Below, piece after piece: positions 8,701 to 17,318 of a DNA stretch of 46,811 nucleotides. Source of the stretch: Bacteroidales bacterium UBA1794 (lineage in GTDB: Bacteria > Bacteroidota > Bacteroidia > Bacteroidales > Bacteroidaceae); NCBI GenBank assembly GCA_002315435.1, contig DCFW01000015.1:1-46811 (forward strand), read 5' to 3'. How positions within the stretch are numbered: the first letter of the stretch is position 1; every line of letters begins with the position of its first letter. The notes under the pieces were generated by a model. The model did no database searches and was not told the origin of the DNA. It saw only the letters and a program-made list of their open reading frames with translations. The position numbers and the translations under genes are program-made.

Positions 8701-9645
8701 ATGGAAACAAAAAAAACAAGATGCCTGATTATCGGATCAGGACCTGCAGGTTATACTGCTGCTATATACGCAAGTAGAGCTAATTTACAGCCGCTACTAT
8801 ATGAAGGATTGCAACCGGGAGGACAACTTACTCAAACTACAGAAGTTGAAAATTTTCCAGGCTATCCTAGTGGTGTAGAAGGATTCCAATTAATGGACGA
8901 TTTAAGGAATCAAGCTTCAAAATTTGGAACAGATATTCAAAGTGGCATTATAACAAAAACAGATCTAAGTGTAAGACCTTTTAAAGCCACTGCAGATGAC
9001 GGTACCGAGATTATTGCAGATACAATTATTATCTCAACAGGTGCTACAGCTAAATACCTTGGCCTTGAAGATGAGAAAAAATATAATGGGAAAGGTGTAA
9101 GTGCTTGCGCCACATGCGACGGATTCTTTTATCGTAAAAAAGTCGTTGCTGTCGTTGGTGGTGGAGACACAGCATGCGAAGAATCGCTATACTTAGCGGG
9201 ACTAGCACAAAAAGTGTACTTAATTGTGCGCAAGCCCTATCTTAGAGCCACTAAAATCATGCAGCAAAGAGTGCTTGATAATCCTAAAATTGAACTTTTG
9301 TTTGAACACAATACACTGGGATTATATGGTGATGAAAAAGTTGAAGGTGCTCATCTCATACAGCGAAAAGGAGAAACAGACGAAAAAGCATACGACTTAC
9401 CTATTGATGGATTTTTCTTAGCAATCGGGCATAAACCCAACTCAGATTTATTCAAACCATGGGTAGAAACAGATCAAAACGGATATATCCTAACTCAAGG
9501 AGCACGTCCACTTACTAATGTTGAAGGTGTATTTGCCGCCGGTGATGTTGCCGACCCAATATATAGACAAGCTACAACTGCAGCAGGAAGTGGATGTAAA
9601 GCCGCAATTGAATGTGAACGATATCTTTCAGAACATAATCTATAA
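8701..9645 (+). CDS. trxB: Thioredoxin-disulfide reductase
   Basis: This 314-residue cytoplasmic flavoprotein reduces thioredoxin with NADPH. It has the FAD-binding GSGPAGYTAAIYASR near residue 12, the redox pair Cys136-Ala-Thr-Cys139 in SACATCDGFFY, the NADPH-binding VVGGGDTACEE just after it, and the C-terminal FAD motif GVFAAGDVAD. The length is the usual one for bacterial TrxB. It has its own consensus promoter, and the M16 protease gene starts 19 bases after its stop, so the two are probably cotranscribed. Confidence 0.96.
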   Translation: METKKTRCLIIGSGPAGYTAAIYASRANLQPLLYEGLQPGGQLTQTTEVENFPGYPSGVEGFQLMDDLRNQASKFGTDIQSGIITKTDLSVRPFKATADDGTEIIADTIIISTGATAKYLGLEDEKKYNGKGVSACATCDGFFYRKKVVAVVGGGDTACEESLYLAGLAQKVYLIVRKPYLRATKIMQQRVLDNPKIELLFEHNTLGLYGDEKVEGAHLIQRKGETDEKAYDLPIDGFFLAIGHKPNSDLFKPWVETDQNGYILTQGARPLTNVEGVFAAGDVADPIYRQATTAAGSGCKAAIECERYLSEHNL

Positions 9646-9664
9646 TTTAAAAAAATTTCTTTTT

Positions 9665-12490
9665 ATGAGTAAGAACAACATTTTAAAGTCCCTATTTTTT
9701 GGACTAATTCTGTGCTCTACGTCATTAGCACAGGCACAAATGCCTACCATTCCGATAGATAAGGATGTTAGGATTGGTAAACTTAGCAACGGATTGACAT
9801 ATTATATCCGAAAGAATACTAAGCAACCACATTTGGCAGACTTTTATATAGCCCAAAAAGTAGGATCTATTCTCGAAGAACCCCGTCAACGCGGATTGGC
9901 TCATTTTTTGGAGCATATGGCATTCAATGGAACACAAAACTTCCCTGGTGATGACAAAGGTAAAGGCATCGTTGCTTGGTGTGAAACAGCCGGAATAAAA
10001 TTTGGGGAAAATCTAAACGCATACACAAGCGTTGACCAAACAGTCTATAACATTTCAGATGCTCCTCTGACACGAGCAGGTGTATTAGATTCTTGCTTGT
10101 TGATTCTTCACGATTGGAGTCATTCTCTACTATTATCAGACAAAGAAATAGATAAAGAACGCGGCGTCATTCATGAAGAATGGAGATCTCGCCGATCTGC
10201 CATGCAAAGAATGCAAGAAGAAGTAACTCCAATTATTTATGCTGGTACAAAATATGCAGATTGCATGCCTATCGGAAGCATGGATATTGTAGATCATTTC
10301 CCTTATAAGGATCTACGCGATTATTATAAAAAATGGTATAGACCCGACTTGCAAGGTATAATCGTTGTTGGCGACGTAGATGTTGATCAAGTTGAAGCAA
10401 AAATTAAAAAAGAATTTGGTGAAATTCCAGTAGCAACTAATCCTGCAGAACGCATTTACTATCCAGTTAACAATAATACGGATCCTATTATAGCTATTGC
10501 CAAAGATAAAGAACAATCAAATACAATAGGCTTATACTTTATCAAACAAGATGCCACACCTGATTCAATGAAAACATCATTGAGCTATATGATCAATCAA
10601 TATGCCATTAACATGATTTGCAACATGTTGAATTCACGATTGGATGAGCTAACTCAGAAAGCGAACCCTCCTTTTGTTGGTGCAGGTACAGACTACAGTT
10701 CATTTTTTGTATCAAAGACAAAAGATGCATTTATGGGACAAGTTGTTTGTAAAAACGATAGTGTGGAATTAGGTATAGCTGCTCTTATTGATGAAATCTC
10801 TCGTATAAAGCAACATGGATTCACCGCCTCTGAATATGCTCGTGCCAAAGCAAACTATTTGAAAGGTCTTGAAACATCCTACAACAATCGGGAAAAAGTT
10901 GACAATCAAAATTATATAAATGCTTACGTCAATAATTTTCTTGATAATGAGCCTATCCCCGGTATTGAATATGAATACCAAATGATGAACAAGATTGTTC
11001 CAAATATTTCTGTTGATTTAATAAATAAGGGTGCTAAAGAACTCCTGGTAGACAATAACCAAGTATTAGCTCTTTTCTCTCCGGACAAAGCAGATATTAA
11101 ATGCCCAACAAAAGAGGAGTTATCTAATATTTTAAAGACTGAAGAAAAGAAAACTCTAGATGCATATGTTGATAAAGTATCAACAGAACCTCTCATAAAA
11201 AATGAACCTACACCAGGAAAAATCATTGCAAAAAAGAGCAATGCAAAATATGGAACGACAGAGTTTACTCTCAATAACGGTGTAAAAGTACTCATCAAAA
11301 AAACAAATTTCAAAGCTGATGAAGTCAATATGACGGCTTTGAGTCGTGGAGGAAATTCACTGTTTCCTAACAAGGATGCAATAAACTTCAAATATTTGAC
11401 AGATGTAGTGACCTTAGGCGGTATTGGAAATTTCAGTGCAACTGACTTAACCAAACAATTAGCAGGTAAAAATGTAAGCGTTGCACCTTACGTTAGCACG
11501 ACTCTTGAAGGAGTATCCGGAAGTTGCTCACCAAAAGACTTTGTAACAATGATGCAGCTGACTTACCTATACTTTACTTCTCCTCGAATGGATCAAGATG
11601 CCTATACTAGCTTTATAAACAGAACAAAAGCTGAATTAAAGAATAGAAGCTTGAATCCCATCAGTACTTATTCTGATTCTATCAGAAATATATTGTATGG
11701 TGATAACCCTCGTACGAATCCAACACACGAGTCTGACATTGACAAACTCGATTATCAACACATCATGGATATGTACAAAGATCGTTTCAAAGATGCCAGC
11801 GATTTTACATTTGTATTCGTTGGAAATGTCGATCCGGATACAATAGCTCCTATGATTGAAAAATACTTGGGAAGCTTACCAAACCTCAAGCGTAAAGAAA
11901 ATTTCAAAGATCCAAAGACAGATATCAGACCTGTTAACGAGAAACATATCTTCTTTAAAAAGCAAGAAACTCCATCAGCTCTAGTATCAGTAGTATATAA
12001 TGGCAAAGAAGAATATTCTGAAAAAAGTAATGTTTTAATGAGCATGCTGCAACAAGCTTTAACAATGGTATACACAGATAAAATCCGTGAAGACCAAGGT
12101 GGTGCTTATGGAGTATATGTTGGTGGGAATGTAGATAAATATCCACGCCCTGAAGCCACTGTACAGATTCAATTCCGTACCGATCCAGAGAAATATGACA
12201 AACTTGCAAAAATAGTATATAACCAAATTGATACAATCACTGTGAAAGGACCAAGCGCTGACGATCTTGCAAAAATCAAAGAATACATGATCAAGCAATA
12301 TAAAGCGAATCAAATTGAAAACAGCTATTGGATGGGACTTATACATGAATATTTATATACTGGATTAGAGGAAAATAACTATGAATCCATTGTAAATAAT
12401 GTAACAATCAATGACATAAAGAAATATGCCGCAGAGTTCTTTAAAAATAGTCATAGAATAGAAGTGACAATGACCACTAAAGAAAAATAA
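9665..12490 (+). CDS. Secreted M16-family zinc metalloprotease (pitrilysin-like)
   Basis: This is a 941-residue exported protease made of two M16 halves. A signal peptide (MSKNNILKSLFFGLILCSTS then LAQAQ) leads into the first peptidase domain with the inverted zinc motif His80-Phe-Leu-Glu83-His84 (HFLEHMAFNG), followed by the downstream acidic zinc ligand region (VIHEEWRSRR). The second half, from about residue 540 (EFTLNNGVKVLIKKTNFKAD), lacks a zinc motif, as is normal for the family. The frame stays open upstream to 9518, but that part overlaps trxB; the ATG at 9665 is chosen because the signal peptide begins there. The substrate is unknown, and the protein is probably periplasmic. Confidence 0.92.
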   Translation: MSKNNILKSLFFGLILCSTSLAQAQMPTIPIDKDVRIGKLSNGLTYYIRKNTKQPHLADFYIAQKVGSILEEPRQRGLAHFLEHMAFNGTQNFPGDDKGKGIVAWCETAGIKFGENLNAYTSVDQTVYNISDAPLTRAGVLDSCLLILHDWSHSLLLSDKEIDKERGVIHEEWRSRRSAMQRMQEEVTPIIYAGTKYADCMPIGSMDIVDHFPYKDLRDYYKKWYRPDLQGIIVVGDVDVDQVEAKIKKEFGEIPVATNPAERIYYPVNNNTDPIIAIAKDKEQSNTIGLYFIKQDATPDSMKTSLSYMINQYAINMICNMLNSRLDELTQKANPPFVGAGTDYSSFFVSKTKDAFMGQVVCKNDSVELGIAALIDEISRIKQHGFTASEYARAKANYLKGLETSYNNREKVDNQNYINAYVNNFLDNEPIPGIEYEYQMMNKIVPNISVDLINKGAKELLVDNNQVLALFSPDKADIKCPTKEELSNILKTEEKKTLDAYVDKVSTEPLIKNEPTPGKIIAKKSNAKYGTTEFTLNNGVKVLIKKTNFKADEVNMTALSRGGNSLFPNKDAINFKYLTDVVTLGGIGNFSATDLTKQLAGKNVSVAPYVSTTLEGVSGSCSPKDFVTMMQLTYLYFTSPRMDQDAYTSFINRTKAELKNRSLNPISTYSDSIRNILYGDNPRTNPTHESDIDKLDYQHIMDMYKDRFKDASDFTFVFVGNVDPDTIAPMIEKYLGSLPNLKRKENFKDPKTDIRPVNEKHIFFKKQETPSALVSVVYNGKEEYSEKSNVLMSMLQQALTMVYTDKIREDQGGAYGVYVGGNVDKYPRPEATVQIQFRTDPEKYDKLAKIVYNQIDTITVKGPSADDLAKIKEYMIKQYKANQIENSYWMGLIHEYLYTGLEENNYESIVNNVTINDIKKYAAEFFKNSHRIEVTMTTKEK

Positions 12491-12498
12491 GTTAAAAG

Positions 12499-12530
12499 CT
12501 TGCAGGTTCCAGCAAAAATTTATAATTTTG
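12499..12530 (+). promoter_or_regulatory. Promoter of rplU-rpmA
   Basis: CTTG (12499-12502), 20 bases, then TAATTTTG (12523-12530) fits the Bacteroidetes promoter. It leaves a leader of about 78 bases before rplU, long enough for autoregulatory RNA structure, although no known leader motif was recognised. Confidence 0.65.
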
Positions 12531-12614
12531 CAACCGATTATTCTGAGTATGGTATAAAAGAGATCTACACAAAGATCCACCAGCCAGAGGAAACCTGTTA
12601 AATAAATAAGACAG

Positions 12615-12932
12615 ATGTACGCAATTGTAGAAATCAACGGTCAGCAATTTAAAGCGGAGGCCGGAAAAAAACTGTTTGTTCATCATATTCAAAATGCTGA
12701 AAATGGTACAACAGTTGAATTTGAGAAAGTATTATTAGTTGACAAAGACGGAGTAGTTTCTGTTGGAACTCCCGTAATTGAAGGCGCAAAAGTTGTTGCT
12801 GAAATTGTATCAAACCTTGTAAAAGGCGATAAAGTTTTGGTATTCCACAAAAAACGTCGTAAAGGTTACCGCAAATTAAACGGTCATCGTCAACAATTTA
12901 CTGAGATCTCAATTACAGAAGTAGTAGCTTAA
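12615..12932 (+). CDS. rplU: 50S ribosomal protein L21
   Basis: This 105-residue L21 protein binds 23S rRNA in the large ribosomal subunit. It starts MYAIVEINGQQFKAEAGKKL and ends with the characteristic basic stretch KVLVFHKKRRKGYRKLNGHR followed by QQFTEI. The length is typical. rpmA follows after 20 bases, the near-universal L21-L27 pairing, and both are expected to come from the promoter at 12499. Confidence 0.97.
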   Translation: MYAIVEINGQQFKAEAGKKLFVHHIQNAENGTTVEFEKVLLVDKDGVVSVGTPVIEGAKVVAEIVSNLVKGDKVLVFHKKRRKGYRKLNGHRQQFTEISITEVVA

Positions 12933-12952
12933 TCATTAAAAATTAGAAAGAA

Positions 12953-13225
12953 ATGGCACATAAGAAAGGTGTTGGTAGTTCTAAGAACGGCCGTGAGTCA
13001 GCAAGCAAAAGATTAGGCGTAAAGATTTATGGTGGTGAATCTTGCAAAGCAGGTAACATCATAGTTCGTCAAAGAGGCACTGTTCATCATCCTGGTGAAA
13101 ACATAGGTATGGGCAGCGATCATACACTTTATGCCTTGGTAAATGGTACTGTGAAATTTAAGAAAGGACGCGAGAACAAAAGTTCTGTGTCTATAATTCC
13201 GGCAGAGCCTAAAGCAGAAGCTTAA
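12953..13225 (+). CDS. rpmA: 50S ribosomal protein L27
   Basis: This 90-residue L27 protein sits near the peptidyl-transferase centre. Its N-terminus is MAHKKGVGSSKNGRESASKR with no cleavable Firmicutes-type leader, followed by LGVKIYGGESCKAGNIIVRQ and RGTVHHPGENIGMGSDHTLY, all standard L27 sequence. It is second in the rplU operon, and a perfect 12-bp terminator follows the stop codon. Confidence 0.97.
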   Translation: MAHKKGVGSSKNGRESASKRLGVKIYGGESCKAGNIIVRQRGTVHHPGENIGMGSDHTLYALVNGTVKFKKGRENKSSVSIIPAEPKAEA

Positions 13226-13242
13226 TTAGGTAAGAAAATTTT

Positions 13243-13275
13243 AAAGTCCCTTCTTTTTAGAAGGGACTTTTTTTT
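13243..13275 (+). terminator. Rho-independent terminator after rpmA
   Basis: A perfect 12-bp stem (AAAGTCCCTTCT / AGAAGGGACTTT) with a TTTT loop is followed by TTTTT. Confidence 0.92.
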
Positions 13276-13354
13276 ATATTCTTTTCCATCCCATTGATTA
13301 TTTTTTTCTATATCTTTGCAAGTCTAATATGGAAATTAATTAAAGAATAAAATA

Positions 13355-14629
13355 ATGCTTACAATTAAATTAATTAATGAAAAGACTGAAGAAGTTATAA
13401 AAGGTCTTGAAAAGAAACACTTTAAAGGAGCAAAAAAAGCCATTGAAGAAGTATTGGAATTGGATAAAGAACGTCGTTCAGCACAAAATGAACTTGACAA
13501 AAAATTATCCGAACTTAATTCCCTATCAAAATCCATTGGCTCTTTGATGAAAGAGGGTAAAAAAGAAGAAGCTGAAACAGCTAAGAATAAAGTCAACGAA
13601 CTAAAAGAAAGTGCAAAATCATTGCAAGAAGTGATGGATAATGCAACGAATGACTTGACAAACAAATTACTAGACATTCCTAATATGCCTAATCCATTAG
13701 TCCCTGAAGGAAATGGAGAGGCTGACAATATAGTTATAAAAGAAGGAGGGAAAAGACCTAATTTCGAAGGTACACCCCTTCCCCACTGGGAGCTTTGCAA
13801 GAAATATGACTTGATCGACTTCGAATTAGGTGTAAAAATCACAGGAGCCGGATTCCCTATTTATAAAGGGAAAGGTGCCCGTTTACAACGTGCTTTGGTA
13901 AACTTCTTTCTTGATGAAGCATTCAAAGCCGGTTACTTGGAAATCGAACCGCCATATATGGTAAATAAAGATTCCGGTTATGGTACAGGACAATTGCCTG
14001 ACAAAGAAGGACAAATGTACCATGCGACAGTGGATGATTTTTATTTGATCCCTACAGCTGAAGTTCCTGTAACCAATATGTATCGCGATGTTATCTTGAA
14101 TGAGAATCAACTACCTATAAAAAATTGTGCATACTCTGCTTGTTTCCGTCGTGAAGCCGGATCATACGGCAAGGATGTACGTGGACTTAATCGTCTGCAT
14201 CAATTTGACAAAGTGGAGATCGTAAGAATCGACAAACCTGAACATTCATATCAATCACTTGAAGAAATGATGAACCATGTTGAAGGTCTTGTAAACAAGC
14301 TAGAATTACCTTATCATATTTTACGTTTATGCGGTGGGGATTTGAGTTTTACCTCATGCATTACTTATGATTTTGAAGTTTATTCTGCAGCTCAAGAACG
14401 CTGGCTTGAAGTTAGTTCAGTTTCTAATTTTGAATCATACCAGGCTAATCGTTTAAAATGTCGTTATCGTACCGCTGAAAAGAAAACCGAATTATGTCAC
14501 ACACTGAATGGCTCTGCATTGGCACTCCCACGAATTGTAGCGGCATTACTTGAAAATAATCAGACACCGGATGGAATAAAGATTCCTAAAGTATTAGTTC
14601 CATACACAGGATTTGACATCATTGATTAA
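13355..14629 (+). CDS. serS: Seryl-tRNA synthetase
   Basis: This 424-residue class II aminoacyl-tRNA synthetase charges tRNA-Ser. The N-terminal 110 residues form the long antiparallel coiled-coil arm that grips the tRNA (rich in Lys/Glu, such as KGLEKKHFKGAKKAIEEVLE). The catalytic domain has TGQLPDKEGQMYH, motif 2 in CFRREAGSYGKDVRGLNRLH and motif 3 in LNGSALALPRIVAALLENNQ. Length and motif order are normal. A TATCTTTG element at 13311-13318 is a possible -7 box but lacks a good partner. A terminator follows. Confidence 0.96.
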   Translation: MLTIKLINEKTEEVIKGLEKKHFKGAKKAIEEVLELDKERRSAQNELDKKLSELNSLSKSIGSLMKEGKKEEAETAKNKVNELKESAKSLQEVMDNATNDLTNKLLDIPNMPNPLVPEGNGEADNIVIKEGGKRPNFEGTPLPHWELCKKYDLIDFELGVKITGAGFPIYKGKGARLQRALVNFFLDEAFKAGYLEIEPPYMVNKDSGYGTGQLPDKEGQMYHATVDDFYLIPTAEVPVTNMYRDVILNENQLPIKNCAYSACFRREAGSYGKDVRGLNRLHQFDKVEIVRIDKPEHSYQSLEEMMNHVEGLVNKLELPYHILRLCGGDLSFTSCITYDFEVYSAAQERWLEVSSVSNFESYQANRLKCRYRTAEKKTELCHTLNGSALALPRIVAALLENNQTPDGIKIPKVLVPYTGFDIID

Positions 14630-14640
14630 TTAAAATATAC

Positions 14641-14669
14641 AAAAGCCTTGTGTCTTGCAAGGCTTTTTA
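14641..14669 (+). terminator. Rho-independent terminator after serS
   Basis: AAAAGCCTTG pairs with CAAGGCTTTT across a seven-base loop, followed by a T-rich tail. Confidence 0.85.
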
Positions 14670-14711
14670 TTTTATTAATCCTTTAAATAATACTTAATAA
14701 ATAATACTTTT

Positions 14712-17003
14712 ATGAATAGGATTATCAGTAAAGAACGCTTCTCGGATAAAGTATTCCAAATTGAAATTGAAGCACCCCTCATTGCTCGCGCAAGAAGAGC
14801 AGGACACTTTGTTATCGTTCGCGTAGGAGAAAAAGGAGAAAGAATGCCTTTGACTATTGCTAAAGCTGACATCCAAAAAGGAACAATCACATTGGTTATT
14901 CAAGAAGTGGGTTTGTCATCAACACGCTTATGCGAACTGAATGTTGGAGATTACATCACCGATGTTGTAGGTCCTTTGGGGAAAGCCACACATATTGAAA
15001 ACTTTGGAACAGTCATTTGCGCCGGCGGCGGAGTTGGAGTAGCGCCACTGCTTCCAATAGTTGAAGCACTTAAAAATGCCGGAAATCGTGTGATCACTGT
15101 TATTGCCGGACGTACAAAAGAACTGATAATTCTAGAAAAGGAAATGCAAGAGAATTCGGATGAAGTTATCGTCATGACAGATGATGGTTCATACGGGAAA
15201 AAAGGATTGATAACGAATGGTCTTGAAGAAGTCATACAAAGAGAGAAAGTAGATAAATGCTTCACCATAGGCCCTGCCATCATGATGAAGTTTGTTTCCC
15301 TACTTACAAAAAAATACAATATACCTACCGATGCATCACTTAATACTATTATGGTAGATGGCACCGGTATGTGTGGGGCCTGCCGAGTAACAGTCGATGG
15401 CAAGACTCGCTTTGTTTGCGTTGATGGTCCTGAATTTGATGCACACAAAGTTGACTTTGATGAAATGCTTAAACGCATGAACGCTTTCAAGCTCCAAGAG
15501 AAAGAAGAGTTTGAACGTTTTGAAAAAATAGAACATACGACAGAGGAGAAGACCGAAAGTGCCAGAGATGCAGAATGGCGTGTGAATCTTCGCAAAGCCA
15601 TCAAGCCTAAAGATAGAATGACACAAGCACGTGTTAAAATGCCGGAACTTGATCCTGAATATAGATCACATGTAAGAACGGAAGAAGTCAATCAAGGACT
15701 CACTTCTGAAATGGCACAAAAAGAGGCTCAACGATGCTTGGATTGTGCTAATCCAGGTTGTATGGAAGGCTGCCCTGTAAGCATACAAATACCGGATTTC
15801 ATCAAAAATATTGAACGTGGAGACTTTCCAGAGGCTGCACGTATTCTCAAAGAAACCTCTGCTCTACCTGCTGTATGCGGAAGAGTTTGCCCACAAGAGA
15901 AACAATGTGAAATGCATTGCATTCATCTGAAAACAGGGCATCCTGCTGTAGCAATTGGGCATTTGGAAAGATTTGCCGCTGATTATGAACGTGAAAGTGG
16001 TAATATACAAGTTCCACCTGTGGCTAAACCTAACGGTATAAAAGTAGCAGCTATCGGATCGGGACCAGCCGGCTTATCTTTTGCTGGCGACATGGCTAAA
16101 AAGGGATATGATGTAACCGTATTTGAAGCCCTTCATGAAATAGGTGGAGTTTTGAAATACGGCATACCCGAATTTCGTTTGCCTAATGAGATTGTGGATG
16201 TTGAAATAAACAACCTTGTTAAAATGGGCGTTAAATTCATAAAAGACACCATCATCGGTAAAACAATCGGCATTAAAGAACTTGAAGAAGAAGGATTTAA
16301 AGGCTTATTCGTTGCCAGTGGAGCCGGATTACCCCGTTTCATGGATATTCCCGGAGAAAACTCTATCAATGTAATGTCAAGCAATGAATACCTCACTCGC
16401 ATAAACCTAATGGATGCAGCGAGCGAAGATAGCGATACACCTGTATATGAAGGTAGAAGAGTGGCTGTTGTTGGTGGAGGAAACACTGCTATGGACTCTG
16501 TTCGCACAGCAAAACGTTTGGGAGCCGAACGTGCTATTATTATCTATCGACGTTCGGAAGCTGAAATGCCTGCCAGATTAGAGGAAGTGAAACATGCCAA
16601 GGAAGAAGGTATTGAATTCTTCACACTCTGTAACCCGATCGAATATATCGCAGATGAAAGCGGACGAGTACAAAAAGTGATTATGCAGCGCATGAAACTT
16701 GGAGAGCCTGATGCTTCAGGGCGTCGCAGTCCGATACCAATTCAAGGAGCCATTGAGGAACTTGAGATCGACGAAGTAATCGTTAGTATCGGAGTTCAAC
16801 CTAATCCCATTATACCTGACTCGATAGAAGGTTTGCACATCAGCAAGCGTCATACTATCGAGGTTGACGATAATATGCAAACATCTATACCTACGATCTA
16901 TGCAGGTGGCGACATTGTCAGGGGTGGTGCCACGGTCATATTGGCAATGGGTGACGGACGAAAAGCTGCCGCAGCAATGGATATACAATTGAAGAAGAAA
17001 TAA
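14712..17003 (+). CDS. Fused NfnAB-type oxidoreductase (ferredoxin-NADP reductase plus GltD-like subunit)
   Basis: This 763-residue protein joins two subunits. Residues 1-280 are an FAD/NAD-binding reductase of the NfnA/SudB (PyrK-like) type. They include a [2Fe-2S] motif, DGTGMCGACRVTVDG (Asp216, Cys221, Cys224), with a later Cys in RFVCVDGPEFD; in NfnA an Asp plus three Cys hold this cluster. From about residue 300 the chain resembles the glutamate synthase small subunit/NfnB. It has a Cys-rich [4Fe-4S] region (RCLDCANPGCMEGCPVSIQI and VCGRVCPQEKQCEMHC), FAD-binding GSGPAGLSFAGDMAKKGYDV and NADP-binding VVGGGNTAMDSVRTAKRLGA. In NfnAB, NADH and ferredoxin oxidation drive NADP reduction by flavin bifurcation. 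No large GltB subunit is adjacent, which favours an Nfn role over glutamate synthase. A terminator-like hairpin follows. Confidence 0.85.
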   Translation: MNRIISKERFSDKVFQIEIEAPLIARARRAGHFVIVRVGEKGERMPLTIAKADIQKGTITLVIQEVGLSSTRLCELNVGDYITDVVGPLGKATHIENFGTVICAGGGVGVAPLLPIVEALKNAGNRVITVIAGRTKELIILEKEMQENSDEVIVMTDDGSYGKKGLITNGLEEVIQREKVDKCFTIGPAIMMKFVSLLTKKYNIPTDASLNTIMVDGTGMCGACRVTVDGKTRFVCVDGPEFDAHKVDFDEMLKRMNAFKLQEKEEFERFEKIEHTTEEKTESARDAEWRVNLRKAIKPKDRMTQARVKMPELDPEYRSHVRTEEVNQGLTSEMAQKEAQRCLDCANPGCMEGCPVSIQIPDFIKNIERGDFPEAARILKETSALPAVCGRVCPQEKQCEMHCIHLKTGHPAVAIGHLERFAADYERESGNIQVPPVAKPNGIKVAAIGSGPAGLSFAGDMAKKGYDVTVFEALHEIGGVLKYGIPEFRLPNEIVDVEINNLVKMGVKFIKDTIIGKTIGIKELEEEGFKGLFVASGAGLPRFMDIPGENSINVMSSNEYLTRINLMDAASEDSDTPVYEGRRVAVVGGGNTAMDSVRTAKRLGAERAIIIYRRSEAEMPARLEEVKHAKEEGIEFFTLCNPIEYIADESGRVQKVIMQRMKLGEPDASGRRSPIPIQGAIEELEIDEVIVSIGVQPNPIIPDSIEGLHISKRHTIEVDDNMQTSIPTIYAGGDIVRGGATVILAMGDGRKAAAAMDIQLKKK

Positions 17004-17024
17004 AGATATTGATTATATATTTCA

Positions 17025-17065
17025 AAGCCCTGCTCAAAATCACGATGAACAGGGCTTGTATCTTT
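17025..17065 (+). terminator. Probable terminator after the NfnAB fusion
   Basis: AAGCCCTG (17025-17032) pairs with CAGGGCTT (17050-17057) across a 17-base loop, followed by GTATCTTTTT. The loop is long and the T-tract broken, so confidence is moderate. Confidence 0.6.
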
Positions 17066-17179
17066 TTAAATACTTAATAAATTGTGGTTACGTAATATAA
17101 TTATGACTTAATTTCTTTATTCAATTCTATTTTCGACATTTTCATAATACAAAAGTAATCTATTGCAACAAACCTTACA

Positions 17180-17233
17180 ATCCCACATTAAAGGTATTTT
17201 ATACGCTAAATATCCCACATAATAGGTATATTA
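17180..17233 (+). repeat. Two 22-base direct repeats spaced exactly 32 bp
   Basis: The copies at 17180-17201 and 17212-17233 match at 19 of 22 positions. Each begins ATCCCACAT and contains AGGTAT. The centre-to-centre distance of 32 bp is about three helical turns, so both copies face the same side of the DNA. They lie about 65-120 bp upstream of the kinase promoter in the 315-bp intergenic region and look like paired regulator sites, possibly for the response regulator at 21711. Confidence 0.7.
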
Positions 17234-17274
17234 CATTACTTTCATCCATTTTATTAAGTTTTACACGCATTTTT

Positions 17275-17305
17275 TTAGTTCGAATCTTCTTTTTTTCTAC
17301 ATTTG
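17275..17305 (+). promoter_or_regulatory. Promoter of the double histidine kinase operon
   Basis: TTAG (17275-17278), 19 bases, then TACATTTG (17298-17305) resembles the Bacteroidetes promoter with a weak -33 element, in keeping with a promoter that needs an activator. It leaves a leader of only about 7-9 bases before the ATG at 17319. Confidence 0.55.
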
Positions 17306-17318
17306 TTCAGTCAAAATT

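Noticed and set aside
10924..11454. 176-codon antisense frame inside the M16 protease gene
   Set aside because: It lies wholly within a well-supported gene, on the opposite strand, and shows no family features.
14951..15691. 246-codon antisense frame inside the NfnAB fusion gene
   Set aside because: Ser-rich shadow of the coding strand; no start context or domain.
17101..17157. Leftward TACTTTTG box followed by a 14-codon frame (MKMSKIELNKEIKS)
   Set aside because: The peptide is too short to support, the start would be almost leaderless, and no -33 element exists.
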